DNA from: a virus
Virus record (IMG/VR): IMGVR_UViG_3300042889_000233
Span: 1 to 34,253 of that record
DNA: 34,253 nucleotides
Strand: one strand, 5' to 3'
The translations under genes were made by a program, and so were the position numbers. Below the pieces are notes generated by a model, which did no database searches, was not told the origin of the DNA, and saw nothing but the letters and a program-made list of their open reading frames with translations. Numbering within the stretch: the first letter of the stretch is position 1; each line of letters opens with the position of its first letter. Shown piece by piece: positions 6,864 to 12,485 of this stretch.

Positions 6864-7511
6864 ATGATCAAAATTTCAAATACTTCCAAATTAAACGCTC
6901 GCTCATGGAGCTTGCAAGCCCTTGATACATGCCCTGGTTCGTGGGCAGCGCCTGGCGAATTAGTAGATGCTTGCAAGGGCTGCTATGCCACTACGGGCAA
7001 TTACAATTATCCTAATGTAAAAGCCCCTAGATTGTCTAATCGGGAGGACTGGCAACGTTTAGACTGGGTTTCCGATATGGTTTCCGAATTGGATCAAGAT
7101 CGTTATTTCCGCTGGTTTGACTCTGGGGACGTTTACACGCTGGGTTTAGCCGAAAAAATACTTGAGGTAATGATTCGCACACCATGGTGTAATCACTGGC
7201 TGCCTACTCGTATGCATAAATTCCCCAAATTTGCTCACGTTTTCGCACAAATGGAAGCTTTACCGAATGTTAAGGTTAGATTTTCCAGCGATTCTATTCA
7301 AGGGGAATATATCGAGGGTTTGCATGGATCAGTTATCGGCCCTGATGTTGCTACTTTTCAGGCAAGGGCTGGGGTTCAATTGTGCGAAGCATATGCACAT
7401 GGTGGAAATTGCAACGGCTGCAGGGCTTGCTGGTCTAAAGACGTGCCACTGATCGCTTATCCCGCTCATGGCCAAAAAATGGCACGTGTGATCAAGTTGA
7501 AGCAAATTTAA
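6864..7511 (+). CDS. GP88-family protein
   Basis: A 215-residue member of the phage gene product 88 family, of unknown function. Family hallmarks are clear: TCPGSW (Cys23), ACKGCYA (Cys37, Cys40), YFRWFDSGDVY near 81-91, HWLPTRMHKFP near 111-121, VRFSSDS near 138-144, and a C-terminal cysteine cluster Cys174-X8-Cys183-X2-Cys186-X2-Cys189. The cysteines suggest zinc or an iron-sulfur cluster. The CxxCYA element resembles that in the phage Gp37/Gp68 family, which is radical-SAM-like; that link is my inference. Full length, no frameshift. It is the largest gene of a separate plus-strand cassette bounded by hairpins. Confidence 0.88.
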   Translation: MIKISNTSKLNARSWSLQALDTCPGSWAAPGELVDACKGCYATTGNYNYPNVKAPRLSNREDWQRLDWVSDMVSELDQDRYFRWFDSGDVYTLGLAEKILEVMIRTPWCNHWLPTRMHKFPKFAHVFAQMEALPNVKVRFSSDSIQGEYIEGLHGSVIGPDVATFQARAGVQLCEAYAHGGNCNGCRACWSKDVPLIAYPAHGQKMARVIKLKQI

Positions 7512-7521
7512 GGGGCTGACA

Positions 7522-7692
7522 ATGACACAAATTGATGCGCTCACACAATGCTTAATTTTAGCCCTTACCGCTCCGAATGACCAAAAAGCGGATCAGGCAA
7601 GCGAACTAGCGGAAAAAATAGCCTTCGGGTTATCAGTTGATCAAGTTGAAGCTTGCAAAATTGAAGCTTTAGAATTTGTGGGGTTTGAATGA
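7522..7692 (+). CDS. Hypothetical 56-residue helical protein
   Basis: MTQIDALTQCLILALTAPND then about 36 more residues, acidic and helical with no membrane segment. Too short for most gene callers, but it has a strong ribosome site (TAAGGGGCTGACA then ATG) ten bases after the GP88 stop. Small acidic helical proteins of this sort are common in phages. It may partner with the GP88 protein, but only proximity supports this. Confidence 0.6.
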   Translation: MTQIDALTQCLILALTAPNDQKADQASELAEKIAFGLSVDQVEACKIEALEFVGFE

Positions 7693-7742
7693 TCTATGCA
7701 ATAGCCGCCCTAATCCTTAGAATTCTGTCAGGCAAACGATAA
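7689..7742 (+). CDS. Possible 17-residue hydrophobic peptide
   Basis: MIYAIAALILRILSGKR starts in an ATGA overlap with the preceding gene and ends just before the terminator. One hydrophobic stretch with a basic end. It is very short, and could be chance. Confidence 0.3.
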   Translation: MIYAIAALILRILSGKR

Positions 7743-7748
7743 ACCCAG

Positions 7749-7774
7749 AACCCGCCCTAAAAAGCGGGTTTTTT
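7749..7774 (+). terminator. Intrinsic terminator of the GP88 cassette
   Basis: AACCCGC (7749-7755) pairs with GCGGGTT (7764-7770), and the stem runs into a T-tract ending at 7774. A strong classical terminator for plus-strand transcripts. Confidence 0.88.
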
Positions 7775-7790
7775 GTTGTCTAAAATTTAA

Positions 7791-7811
7791 GGGGCTATAA
7801 GCTCTTTTTTT
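7791..7811 (+). terminator. Second, tandem terminator
   Basis: GGGGCT (7791-7796) can pair with AGCTCT (7800-7805) with two G-U pairs and a three-base loop, followed by seven T. It lies 17 bases after the first terminator, and would protect the convergent early operon. The sequence AAATTTAAGGGGCT before it also precedes the gene at 7522. Confidence 0.55.
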
Positions 7812-7851
7812 ACGTCAAGCATAGTAGATATGCACAAGGCTAAAAAACGGC

Positions 7852-8154
7852 TTAAAAGGGGCTTTTATCGGCTCTGGTGGGCATTTCCTCGCTTAGTTTG
7901 CGTATGGTTTCATTCAGGGCTGACAATTCGTCCATTTTATAGACGTTCCATAACCTACGTTGACCATGTATCCCGTTTAAACTCCCACGATGACAATCTG
8001 CACATAGTGGCATTGATGTGAACCATTGGCCTTGATTGATTTCGTGGCATTCGCTAGGTGCTGATGCGTCACAAATAATGCACGACATGGCCTTGATTCT
8101 AGCGATGTGTAATCTCTCGCTTGCAGTAGGTTTAGCCTTGTTTTTGCTTTGCAT
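7852..8154 (-). CDS. HNH-like zinc protein (Ref/recombination nuclease type)
   Basis: 100 residues from the ATG at 8154, which overlaps the upstream stop (TAATG); a longer start with 18 more residues is less likely. Zinc ligands are visible: MSCIICDA, then SECHEINQGQWF, then LCADCHRGSLNGIHG. The C-terminus has a MDELSALNETIRKL helix. This pattern is that of small phage HNH-like proteins related to the P1 Ref recombination nuclease, though Ref-like activity is inferred. It is the last gene of the early minus-strand operon. Confidence 0.75.
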   Translation of the reverse strand: MQSKNKAKPTASERLHIARIKAMSCIICDASAPSECHEINQGQWFTSMPLCADCHRGSLNGIHGQRRLWNVYKMDELSALNETIRKLSEEMPTRADKSPF

Positions 8155-8477
8155 TATTGGGTTGCTTTTTGCTCTATACGGGCTGAATATTGGGCGGTTC
8201 TCCAGCACTCGACCTTGGCTTGTGCGGCTGTCATTAACCAGCGATAGCGTTCCTCTATTTCAACGGCTGCCCTGATTCCTTCGAGTATCTCTACATATTC
8301 GGGGTGTGCATAAGCGAATGTATCCTGTTTTCCAAGCACTTCAGTACCAGCAAGGCTTTTCAGTTGTGCGTGTTTTGATCGCTTGAATTCCTCTAAGAAC
8401 ATACGATCAGACTTGGCCTTCGCGTAGAGTGGGGCTGTATCCACGATAAATTGGATTGCACGGGTAGGCTCATTCAT
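8154..8477 (-). CDS. Conserved phage protein of unknown function
   Basis: 107 residues, helical, MNEPTRAIQFIVDTAPLYAK... with a FLEEFKRSKHAQLKSLAG segment and a C-terminal helix rich in Glu, Arg and Ala. This FI.APxYAxAKxxxxxLEEFxRSKxA pattern recurs in many early phage operons next to RusA and Ref-like genes; the role is not known. ATGA overlap with the preceding gene. Confidence 0.7.
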   Translation of the reverse strand: MNEPTRAIQFIVDTAPLYAKAKSDRMFLEEFKRSKHAQLKSLAGTEVLGKQDTFAYAHPEYVEILEGIRAAVEIEERYRWLMTAAQAKVECWRTAQYSARIEQKATQ

Positions 8478-8638
8478 TTGATAAACCCTTCATAGTGTCG
8501 GTAGGTAGGGGCTACTTCATCTCTACCGCATCTCCTGCCATGCTCGTTAGCCTCTTGCAAAGCCTGAAAAGCCCATTTGCAGTTAGTGCATACCCAGTAC
8601 GGAGGGTTGCCTGGTGCGTCTTTCTTTTGTTCAATCAT
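8474..8638 (-). CDS. 54-residue protein with a cysteine pair
   Basis: MIEQKKDAPGNPPYWVCTNC starts this 54-residue protein. Cys17 and Cys20, then a later His and Cys (HGRRC), could bind one zinc ion. It fits exactly between two early genes, overlapping both (8 bases upstream, 4 downstream), which argues that it is real. Confidence 0.7.
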   Translation of the reverse strand: MIEQKKDAPGNPPYWVCTNCKWAFQALQEANEHGRRCGRDEVAPTYRHYEGFIK

Positions 8639-8876
8639 AGGTAACGACCCTTTGTCGGATAATTTTGGCGCAATCTTGAATAGTTGTTCTCTCTACTTGG
8701 GCAAATTCTGGTTGATCGAGCCACTCTAGGGTCATGTTTTCGACCAGTTTTGCGTCTTCCTCTCTCTGTTGTTTGGCAACTAAGATAGCAAAGCGTTCAA
8801 GTGCTTTGGGGTGCGTTATGTGACAAGCTGGCAAATTGGCCTTTTGCGCCATTTTGTAGATTTCGTCTTTGGTCAT
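8631..8876 (-). CDS. Small early protein, paralogue of the next gene upstream
   Basis: 81 residues, MTKDEIYKMAQKANLPACHI..., sharing the pattern MAQ-x-A-x-L, then L-x-RFA-x-LV, then a run rich in Arg and Glu with the protein at 8873-9061. Such short proteins occur in many phage early regions and are of unknown function. ATGA overlap with the paralogue. Confidence 0.65.
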   Translation of the reverse strand: MTKDEIYKMAQKANLPACHITHPKALERFAILVAKQQREEDAKLVENMTLEWLDQPEFAQVERTTIQDCAKIIRQRVVTYD

Positions 8877-9061
8877 GTTCTTTCTCTAATCAAGTCCATT
8901 TGAACGTAACCAGTTGAATCATCCAAAATTTGGATTATTTCATTGCGTTCATGTTCTCTTACCAATTCGGCAAAGCGGCTAAGTTCATTTGCGTATGCCC
9001 TAGCTTCCCAATTAACCAATCCCGCCTCTTGTGCCATGCGAACAATATTTTCTCTATTCAT
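8873..9061 (-). CDS. Small early protein, paralogue of the next gene downstream
   Basis: 62 residues, MNRENIVRMAQEAGLVNWEA..., with ELSRFAELVREHERNEI in the middle. It aligns by eye with the protein at 8631-8876, so the two look like a tandem duplication. Starts in an ATGA overlap with the previous gene. Confidence 0.65.
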   Translation of the reverse strand: MNRENIVRMAQEAGLVNWEARAYANELSRFAELVREHERNEIIQILDDSTGYVQMDLIRERT

Positions 9062-9519
9062 GTTATTTCAACCACTAGGTTGCCGTTTGATCTTATGTAG
9101 TCTTTGGTCTTTTGGATATATTTCTCAAAATCCGACCTTGGAATGCTTGATTGTTGTAAATCAGCATATTCAATTAAATCCCTTACTGCTTGAATTCCCT
9201 CACCTGATAAACCCATCTTCTTTGTGTTTTGATAGCGTTCGGATGCTTGATGTAGGGCTTCTTGTGCTTTTTGGCAAACAGGCATAACCTCATCTTTTCC
9301 GATGTTGTTTCTTGCCATCGTTTCGGATAGGTTTAGAACGTCAACAAGGGTTCTCCAATCGTGGATTGTCCCTTGTCCCTTGGTCATGGCTTCTAGGGCT
9401 GAATATTCCATCATTCTTAGCTTGTCCAACTTATCCCTTTGAGTGATTGAAGCACCGACCACCGCATGAGTGATCGGGTCTATCAATGCCCAAACCTTGC
9501 GCTTGGTCTGCTTTCTCAT
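9058..9519 (-). CDS. Conserved early phage protein of unknown function
   Basis: 153 residues with a basic start (MRKQTKRKVWALIDPITHAV), then LDKLRMMEYSALEAM, WRTLVDVLNLSETMA, a CQKAQEALHQASERY helix and GLSGEGIQAVRDLIEY. This order of segments is a recognisable conserved family in betaproteobacterial and enterobacterial phages, but no function is known to me. Mostly helical, no membrane segment. ATGA junctions on both sides. Confidence 0.72.
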   Translation of the reverse strand: MRKQTKRKVWALIDPITHAVVGASITQRDKLDKLRMMEYSALEAMTKGQGTIHDWRTLVDVLNLSETMARNNIGKDEVMPVCQKAQEALHQASERYQNTKKMGLSGEGIQAVRDLIEYADLQQSSIPRSDFEKYIQKTKDYIRSNGNLVVEIT

Positions 9520-9752
9520 ACATCTTCGGTTTTGTAGTTCAGTTTGTGGTTCTGAAACCGCATGGCTGCCTCAATGTCTAGTTCTTTGAATTGCTCGTCA
9601 GAGAATAGCCCTATGACATTGCGACCCTCAAACCAAACCTCTTTGATGGACTCGTTATAGGTTGTCTCTCCATCGTTTTCATACTCGTAAACGACAGTAA
9701 CCACTTCGCTGCCAGCACCTACTGTTGTGTCAAATTCCCAAGTTTTTTCCAT
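9516..9752 (-). CDS. Conserved small early protein
   Basis: 78 residues, acidic, mostly beta at the N-terminus (WEFDTTVGAGSEVVTVVYEY) and then VWFEGRNVIGLFSDEQF and MRFQNHKLN. No family name I can give with certainty. It has an excellent ribosome site (AACAGGAGTGAATC then ATG), and so may begin a new translational unit after RusA. Confidence 0.65.
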   Translation of the reverse strand: MEKTWEFDTTVGAGSEVVTVVYEYENDGETTYNESIKEVWFEGRNVIGLFSDEQFKELDIEAAMRFQNHKLNYKTEDV

Positions 9753-9802
9753 GATTCACTCCTGTTAAAAATTAAATGTTATCAATGTTTTTCTGTTTTT
9801 CT

Positions 9803-9820
9803 ATTAGGACTTACCCTAAT
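9803..9820. promoter_or_regulatory. Boundary motif, variant copy
   Basis: ATTAGGACTTACCCTAAT resembles the exact 13-base motif at 5652 and 5703 (TAGGNNTTACCCTA shared). It overlaps the last codon of rusA and lies about 50 bases before the next gene. Confidence 0.4.
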
Positions 9821-10244
9821 CTAGGCATTCTTTTACGCAAATATCAACGCCTGGCAGACTTGAATAAACCTTCGTAACGTGGATGTTGATGATCTGAGAA
9901 TCATCATGGTAGACAACCCCGTTCATGCCATCTTCCACACTTTTTAGGATATTACTTGCGTCAGGCTTCTTTGTTGGCTTCTCTGACCCGTTATCAATGG
10001 CTTCTAACCGCTTTTTGGTGCATGACTTAGGGATTGGCACTCGAATGTAAAGATAAAGGCTCACAGGGGTTTCTAGGGCTTCTGAGCTACCCATTGCCTC
10101 GATTGCAGCATCTTTGATTAAAGTCTCATAGTTTCTTGTCTTCTCAGGGGTATAGGTGGAAATAAAGTTCCCTCGCCTTGCATACCTAGCCCTTTGTTTT
10201 CCAACAGGGTTAGCGTCTACTTTAAAATTGACCATGAAAGTCAT
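9816..10244 (-). CDS. rusA: RusA-family Holliday junction resolvase
   Basis: 142 residues. RusA dimers cut four-way DNA junctions formed in replication and recombination, resolving branches before packaging. The catalytic core is clear: KPDASNILKSVEDGMNG (Asp95, Asn98, Asp105) and YHDDSQI (Asp114, Asp115), with a basic N-terminal strand region containing GKQRAR. Length fits the family (about 120-140). Start in an ATGA overlap; an internal Met at residue 4 is an alternative. It belongs with the annealing protein of the divergent plus operon in a recombination-based replication scheme. Confidence 0.93.
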   Translation of the reverse strand: MTFMVNFKVDANPVGKQRARYARRGNFISTYTPEKTRNYETLIKDAAIEAMGSSEALETPVSLYLYIRVPIPKSCTKKRLEAIDNGSEKPTKKPDASNILKSVEDGMNGVVYHDDSQIINIHVTKVYSSLPGVDICVKECLD

Positions 10245-10453
10245 AGAAGTGTCCCATCTTTGATTCGGTTCATATATTCCCTAATTCTGTCTCTAGCACC
10301 TATGCCATAGATTCTTTCGGCTCTCTCAAGTCTGGCACGAATAAGGTCTCTGTTTTTACTGCCTTCCCAATTCCGATAAAGCTCTCTGGCCTCGGCTTGC
10401 TCTAGGATCACCCTATCAGACTCATTAGAGATGTTTTTTCTACTGTATGCCAT
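10241..10453 (-). CDS. Small basic helical protein
   Basis: 70 residues, MAYSRKNISNESDRVILEQA..., rich in Arg and Glu, all helical (LIRARLERAERIYGIGARDRIREYMNRI). No family I can name. It overlaps rusA by four bases. The boundary motif at 10452-10468 touches its start codon. Confidence 0.6.
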   Translation of the reverse strand: MAYSRKNISNESDRVILEQAEARELYRNWEGSKNRDLIRARLERAERIYGIGARDRIREYMNRIKDGTLL

Positions 10454-10468
10454 AGGTGTATACCCTAG
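10452..10468. promoter_or_regulatory. Boundary motif, variant copy at a gene start
   Basis: ATAGGTGTATACCCTAG keeps the AGG...TACCCTA core and dyad of the motif at 5652 and 5703. It lies directly at the start of the 70-residue gene and the end of the 35-residue gene. Confidence 0.4.
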
Positions 10469-10572
10469 TCCAAGTCACCAGTAAGCTCTAAGGCTTGGTT
10501 TATCAGGTGTATCGGAAATGGTACGCCTTCACGCACCTTGTCTAGTAGTCTCATGGCTTCAAAGTAGTTCAC
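10465..10572 (-). CDS. 35-residue conserved small protein, GTG start
   Basis: The protein starts MNYFEAMRLLDKVREGVPFP and is a single helical unit. The GTG start overlaps the stop of the upstream gene in a GTGA junction. Similar tiny NY-x-EAM-x-LLD-x-VREG proteins occur in other phage early regions, which supports it despite its length. Function unknown. Confidence 0.6.
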   Translation of the reverse strand: MNYFEAMRLLDKVREGVPFPIHLINQALELTGDLD

Positions 10573-10796
10573 TCTGCTGCCTCATAGGTCATTTCAAAAA
10601 TATCTGGCTTGCATGGATAGTGCTCACCCTTTACGCCAGTAATTATCCAGTCTGCGGGAGTCACTGTATGCTCACCTTCCAGTGTGTAAACTTTTCCAAA
10701 ACCTTCTTCTCGGTCGTGCTTTTCTACTGCAGGATGGTCGCCATCTTTAAACCATTGTGTGGCCTCAATGACTACGGGTTTCTTTCTGAATTTCAT
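10569..10796 (-). CDS. PGDYG-type small phage protein
   Basis: 75 residues. MKFRKKPVVIEATQWF at the start, then YTLEGEHTVTPADWIITGVK and YPCKPDIFEMTYE. This is the conserved layout of the widespread PGDYG phage family: a KPVVIEA-x-QW start, a TLEG segment, a DWII-x-G-x-KGE turn and a C-KPDIFE end. Small beta-rich protein of unknown function. It follows the replication gene with a one-base gap. Confidence 0.82.
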   Translation of the reverse strand: MKFRKKPVVIEATQWFKDGDHPAVEKHDREEGFGKVYTLEGEHTVTPADWIITGVKGEHYPCKPDIFEMTYEAAE

Positions 10797-10797
10797 T

Positions 10798-11238
10798 TCA
10801 TTTCCTTAGTTGGGCTAATCTAGCTCTGATGTGGTCTGGCATTGGTGAGGCTTTTTTGTTGTCAGCCTCAATCTTGGCAAGGGCAGGGTCAATTTGCACT
10901 TCAACTTTGATCCCGAATGATTCAGGAATCTCAGCCCCATCCCATCGTTGTTGGTTCAGATAGACCAAAGGTGCGGGAATGAAAGCACCATCGTCTTTTC
11001 TCCAAGCATCTGTGGTTTTCATCCACTCTATGTGTTTGATGACCTGATCTGCACAGGTATCACAGTAAAACTTCTTCCATTTCACTCTACAGGCAGACTT
11101 ACCGCCTTTTCTGAATGATTTAGGCCAAGTCTCCCAGAATCTCTCAAAGTTATCCATGTTGTTTTCTTTAGACATAGGTTCTCCAAGGGTGGATAGAGGG
11201 GTTTCTATCCGACCTTCTCCAAGCATTATGGTATTCAT
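10798..11238 (-). CDS. Replication protein, helicase-loader-like C-terminal module
   Basis: 146 residues. The core FERFWETWPKSFRKGGKSAC, then KWKKFY, then WRKDDGAFIPAPLVYLNQQRW is the module at the C-terminus of many phage O-like replication proteins that recruit host helicase. Here the usual N-terminal DNA-binding domain is missing, so it may be a stand-alone loader. Two CxxC-spaced cysteines (YCDTC) are present. It starts with a very strong ribosome site (CAATAGGAGTCAATA then ATG), the same 18 bases that precede the gene at 14196. It is the first gene after the structured early leader and the only obvious replication initiator in the genome. Confidence 0.72.
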   Translation of the reverse strand: MNTIMLGEGRIETPLSTLGEPMSKENNMDNFERFWETWPKSFRKGGKSACRVKWKKFYCDTCADQVIKHIEWMKTTDAWRKDDGAFIPAPLVYLNQQRWDGAEIPESFGIKVEVQIDPALAKIEADNKKASPMPDHIRARLAQLRK

Positions 11239-11456
11239 TATTGACTCCTATTGACTTAAATACAAAACGCCCCAAGTGCGCATGACGAGTTAATTCGCTT
11301 ATACATTTGGCCTTGTTCCACCGTTGTACCAAATGCTTTACCAGTCGCTTAACCAACGCTGGTCGGCAAACAGGGGGTGTTTCCTGATGTCGGTGTTTTC
11401 TTCCAAGCCATCCATGCAGATGCACTACTATCGTGTGGAGTACGGAAGCTATGATA
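11239..11456 (-). other. Non-coding leader between the early RNA and the first early gene
   Basis: No convincing gene in 218 bases. On the minus strand there are hairpins: CATTTGG/CCAAATG (11304-11310 with 11329-11335, perfect) and ACCAG/CTGGT (11340-11344 with 11359-11363). Open frames that cross it on either strand look random. It probably forms a structured 5' untranslated region. Confidence 0.55.
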
Positions 11457-11581
11457 GAAATAAAAAAGCCGCTTGCAACTGCCCTCTGGTGGTAGTCTTT
11501 CCTAAATTCACTCCTACTGGAACTTAGGAAAGACAGAGAGCATGTGCAAACGGCCTTAACATTGTTACCTACCACAGCAAC
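11457..11581 (-). ncRNA. Structured early RNA ending in a U-tract (attenuator or small RNA)
   Basis: Minus-strand transcript of about 120 bases from the promoter at 11588-11614. It folds into one rod. Helix 1 pairs 11545-11554 with 11468-11477 (10 bp). Helix 2 pairs 11535-11541 with 11481-11487 (7 bp, one G-U). Helix 3 pairs 11524-11534 with 11495-11505 (11 bp, perfect). An 18-base loop holds AGTAGGAGTGAAT, which looks like the phage's own ribosome sites. Six U follow helix 1 directly, as in an intrinsic terminator. It could be an attenuator for the early operon or a separate small RNA. I do not recognise a known RNA family. Confidence 0.65.
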
Positions 11582-11587
11582 AACTTT

Positions 11588-11614
11588 ATTGTACACAACT
11601 TTTTATTGTGTCAA
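11588..11614 (-). promoter_or_regulatory. Sigma-70 promoter for the early minus-strand operon
   Basis: On the minus strand TTGACA (11609-11614, perfect) and TACAAT (11588-11593, five of six) are 15 bases apart, slightly short. TTGTGTACAA, a near palindrome, overlaps the -10 box, and could be an operator. Expected start near 11581, just before the structured RNA. It begins ten bases after the stop of the winged-helix-like gene. Confidence 0.7.
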
Positions 11615-11624
11615 GAGGTTTTTT

Positions 11625-11987
11625 TCAAATAAATTGATTATTTGTGATTTCATTTGTTGGTTTTCTGCCAAACAAACGAATAGCTTGGTTGTTCATAGAA
11701 GCATATTCAGCCTTAGAAAAGATGCCTTTAGCGTTCCTGATGTCAAAGGGATTTAGCAGATCACGAGGCTCTTCTACCTTTTCAGCCTCAATCATGTGTG
11801 GTTCTAGGGTGTACTGAGAAACCCATGACCGACCTAACTTAATTTTCCCAATTTTTAATTTCTTCTTGTAGCTCATCTTTGTGCAACAAGCTGCAATAGA
11901 CAATCTTGGTATGCCAGTTAAATCCTCTAGTTGGTAGGACGTAAGTGGGCCGTTTTGTAATGCTCTGATAACTGCTTCTTGGGTCAT
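11625..11987 (-). CDS. Winged-helix DNA-binding protein, putative early regulator
   Basis: 120 residues. The N-terminal 60 form a likely winged helix: MTQEAVIRALQNGPLTSYQL, then EDLTGIPRLSIAACCTKMSYKKKLKIG as turn and recognition helix, then strands of the wing. The C-terminus is polar, with DLLNPFDIRNAKGIF. Same general type as ROI-like or MarR-like phage regulators. It lies just upstream of the early promoter and next to the divergent region 12164-12295, so it is a good candidate to control one or both. Target unproven. Confidence 0.68.
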   Translation of the reverse strand: MTQEAVIRALQNGPLTSYQLEDLTGIPRLSIAACCTKMSYKKKLKIGKIKLGRSWVSQYTLEPHMIEAEKVEEPRDLLNPFDIRNAKGIFSKAEYASMNNQAIRLFGRKPTNEITNNQFI

Positions 11988-12163
11988 TTGTAAAGGTTCT
12001 CCAGGTTGATTGGGCGGTTTAGATGGAGTTCTAGCGTTCTGGCAAGCAAAGCTGTTACAGCCGCATCAAAGTCCTCTGGTTCGGTTGTATAAGCATCTGC
12101 CATTGTTTGAGAGTACCCAAGCAAGGCTTCAGCGCATCTTTTTTCAAGTATTTCAGTTTTCAT
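11984..12163 (-). CDS. 59-residue helical protein upstream of the regulator
   Basis: MKTEILEKRCAEALLGYSQT is the start of a 59-residue acidic helical protein. It overlaps the winged-helix gene in an ATGA junction. No family recognised. First gene of a two-gene minus-strand unit that is divergent from the recombination operon. Confidence 0.6.
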   Translation of the reverse strand: MKTEILEKRCAEALLGYSQTMADAYTTEPEDFDAAVTALLARTLELHLNRPINLENLYK

Positions 12164-12295
12164 ACGAGTAGCCTAGCATGATAAAAAAGTTACGTAAATT
12201 CGGGAAAACCCTAATAGAAATTCAGGAATCTATGTGGCACATTATGGGTGTGGGCAAACAGTAACCCACATTTTAATAAACCTATAGGAGTGAAT
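12164..12295. promoter_or_regulatory. Divergent regulatory region
   Basis: 132 bases between divergent operons. It holds an inverted variant of the boundary motif (CGGGAAAACCCTAAT, 12201-12215), a hairpin TGTGGG/CCCACA (12250-12255 with 12266-12271), AT-rich DNA and a ribosome site (ATAGGAGTGAAT) for the plus-strand gene. I see no unambiguous -35/-10 pair, so the promoters may be activator-dependent. Confidence 0.5.
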
Positions 12296-12484
12296 ATGAA
12301 GACATTGTTTGAACAGTACAGAGAGCAATTTGCAGACATTTTGTACTGCTGTTATTGCTTAGAACCAAAAGGCGAAAACTACAGATGTTGCGATGAGAAC
12401 CACTTTATCGAATTCCAAGAATTAGATATTGAAGAACAGAAAATCATCATCGATGACGAATTAGATCAAAATCAAAGGAGTTAA
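12296..12484 (+). CDS. Small cysteine-rich acidic protein
   Basis: 62 residues from the ATG at 12296, chosen for its AGGAG site five bases upstream. MKTLFEQYREQFADILYCCY is followed by CLEPKGENYRCC, so five cysteines cluster in the N-terminal half (CCYC...CC), perhaps a zinc knuckle. The C-terminal half is strongly acidic. Unknown function; it leads the recombination operon and ends one base before the annealing-protein gene. Confidence 0.65.
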   Translation: MKTLFEQYREQFADILYCCYCLEPKGENYRCCDENHFIEFQELDIEEQKIIIDDELDQNQRS

Positions 12485-12485
12485 T

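Noticed and set aside
11254-11380. tRNA-like stretch (GGTTAAGCGACTGGTAAAGC) on the minus strand
   Set aside because: No matching acceptor stem and no T-arm with GTTC; only short hairpins are supported.
11324-11527. 67-codon open frame on the plus strand in the same leader
   Set aside because: TTG start with no ribosome site, no recognisable motif, opposite to the promoter found here.
11168-11596. 142-codon open frame on the minus strand across the early leader
   Set aside because: Composition looks random, it overlaps the replication gene in another frame, and it would translate a region with strong RNA helices and a terminator.
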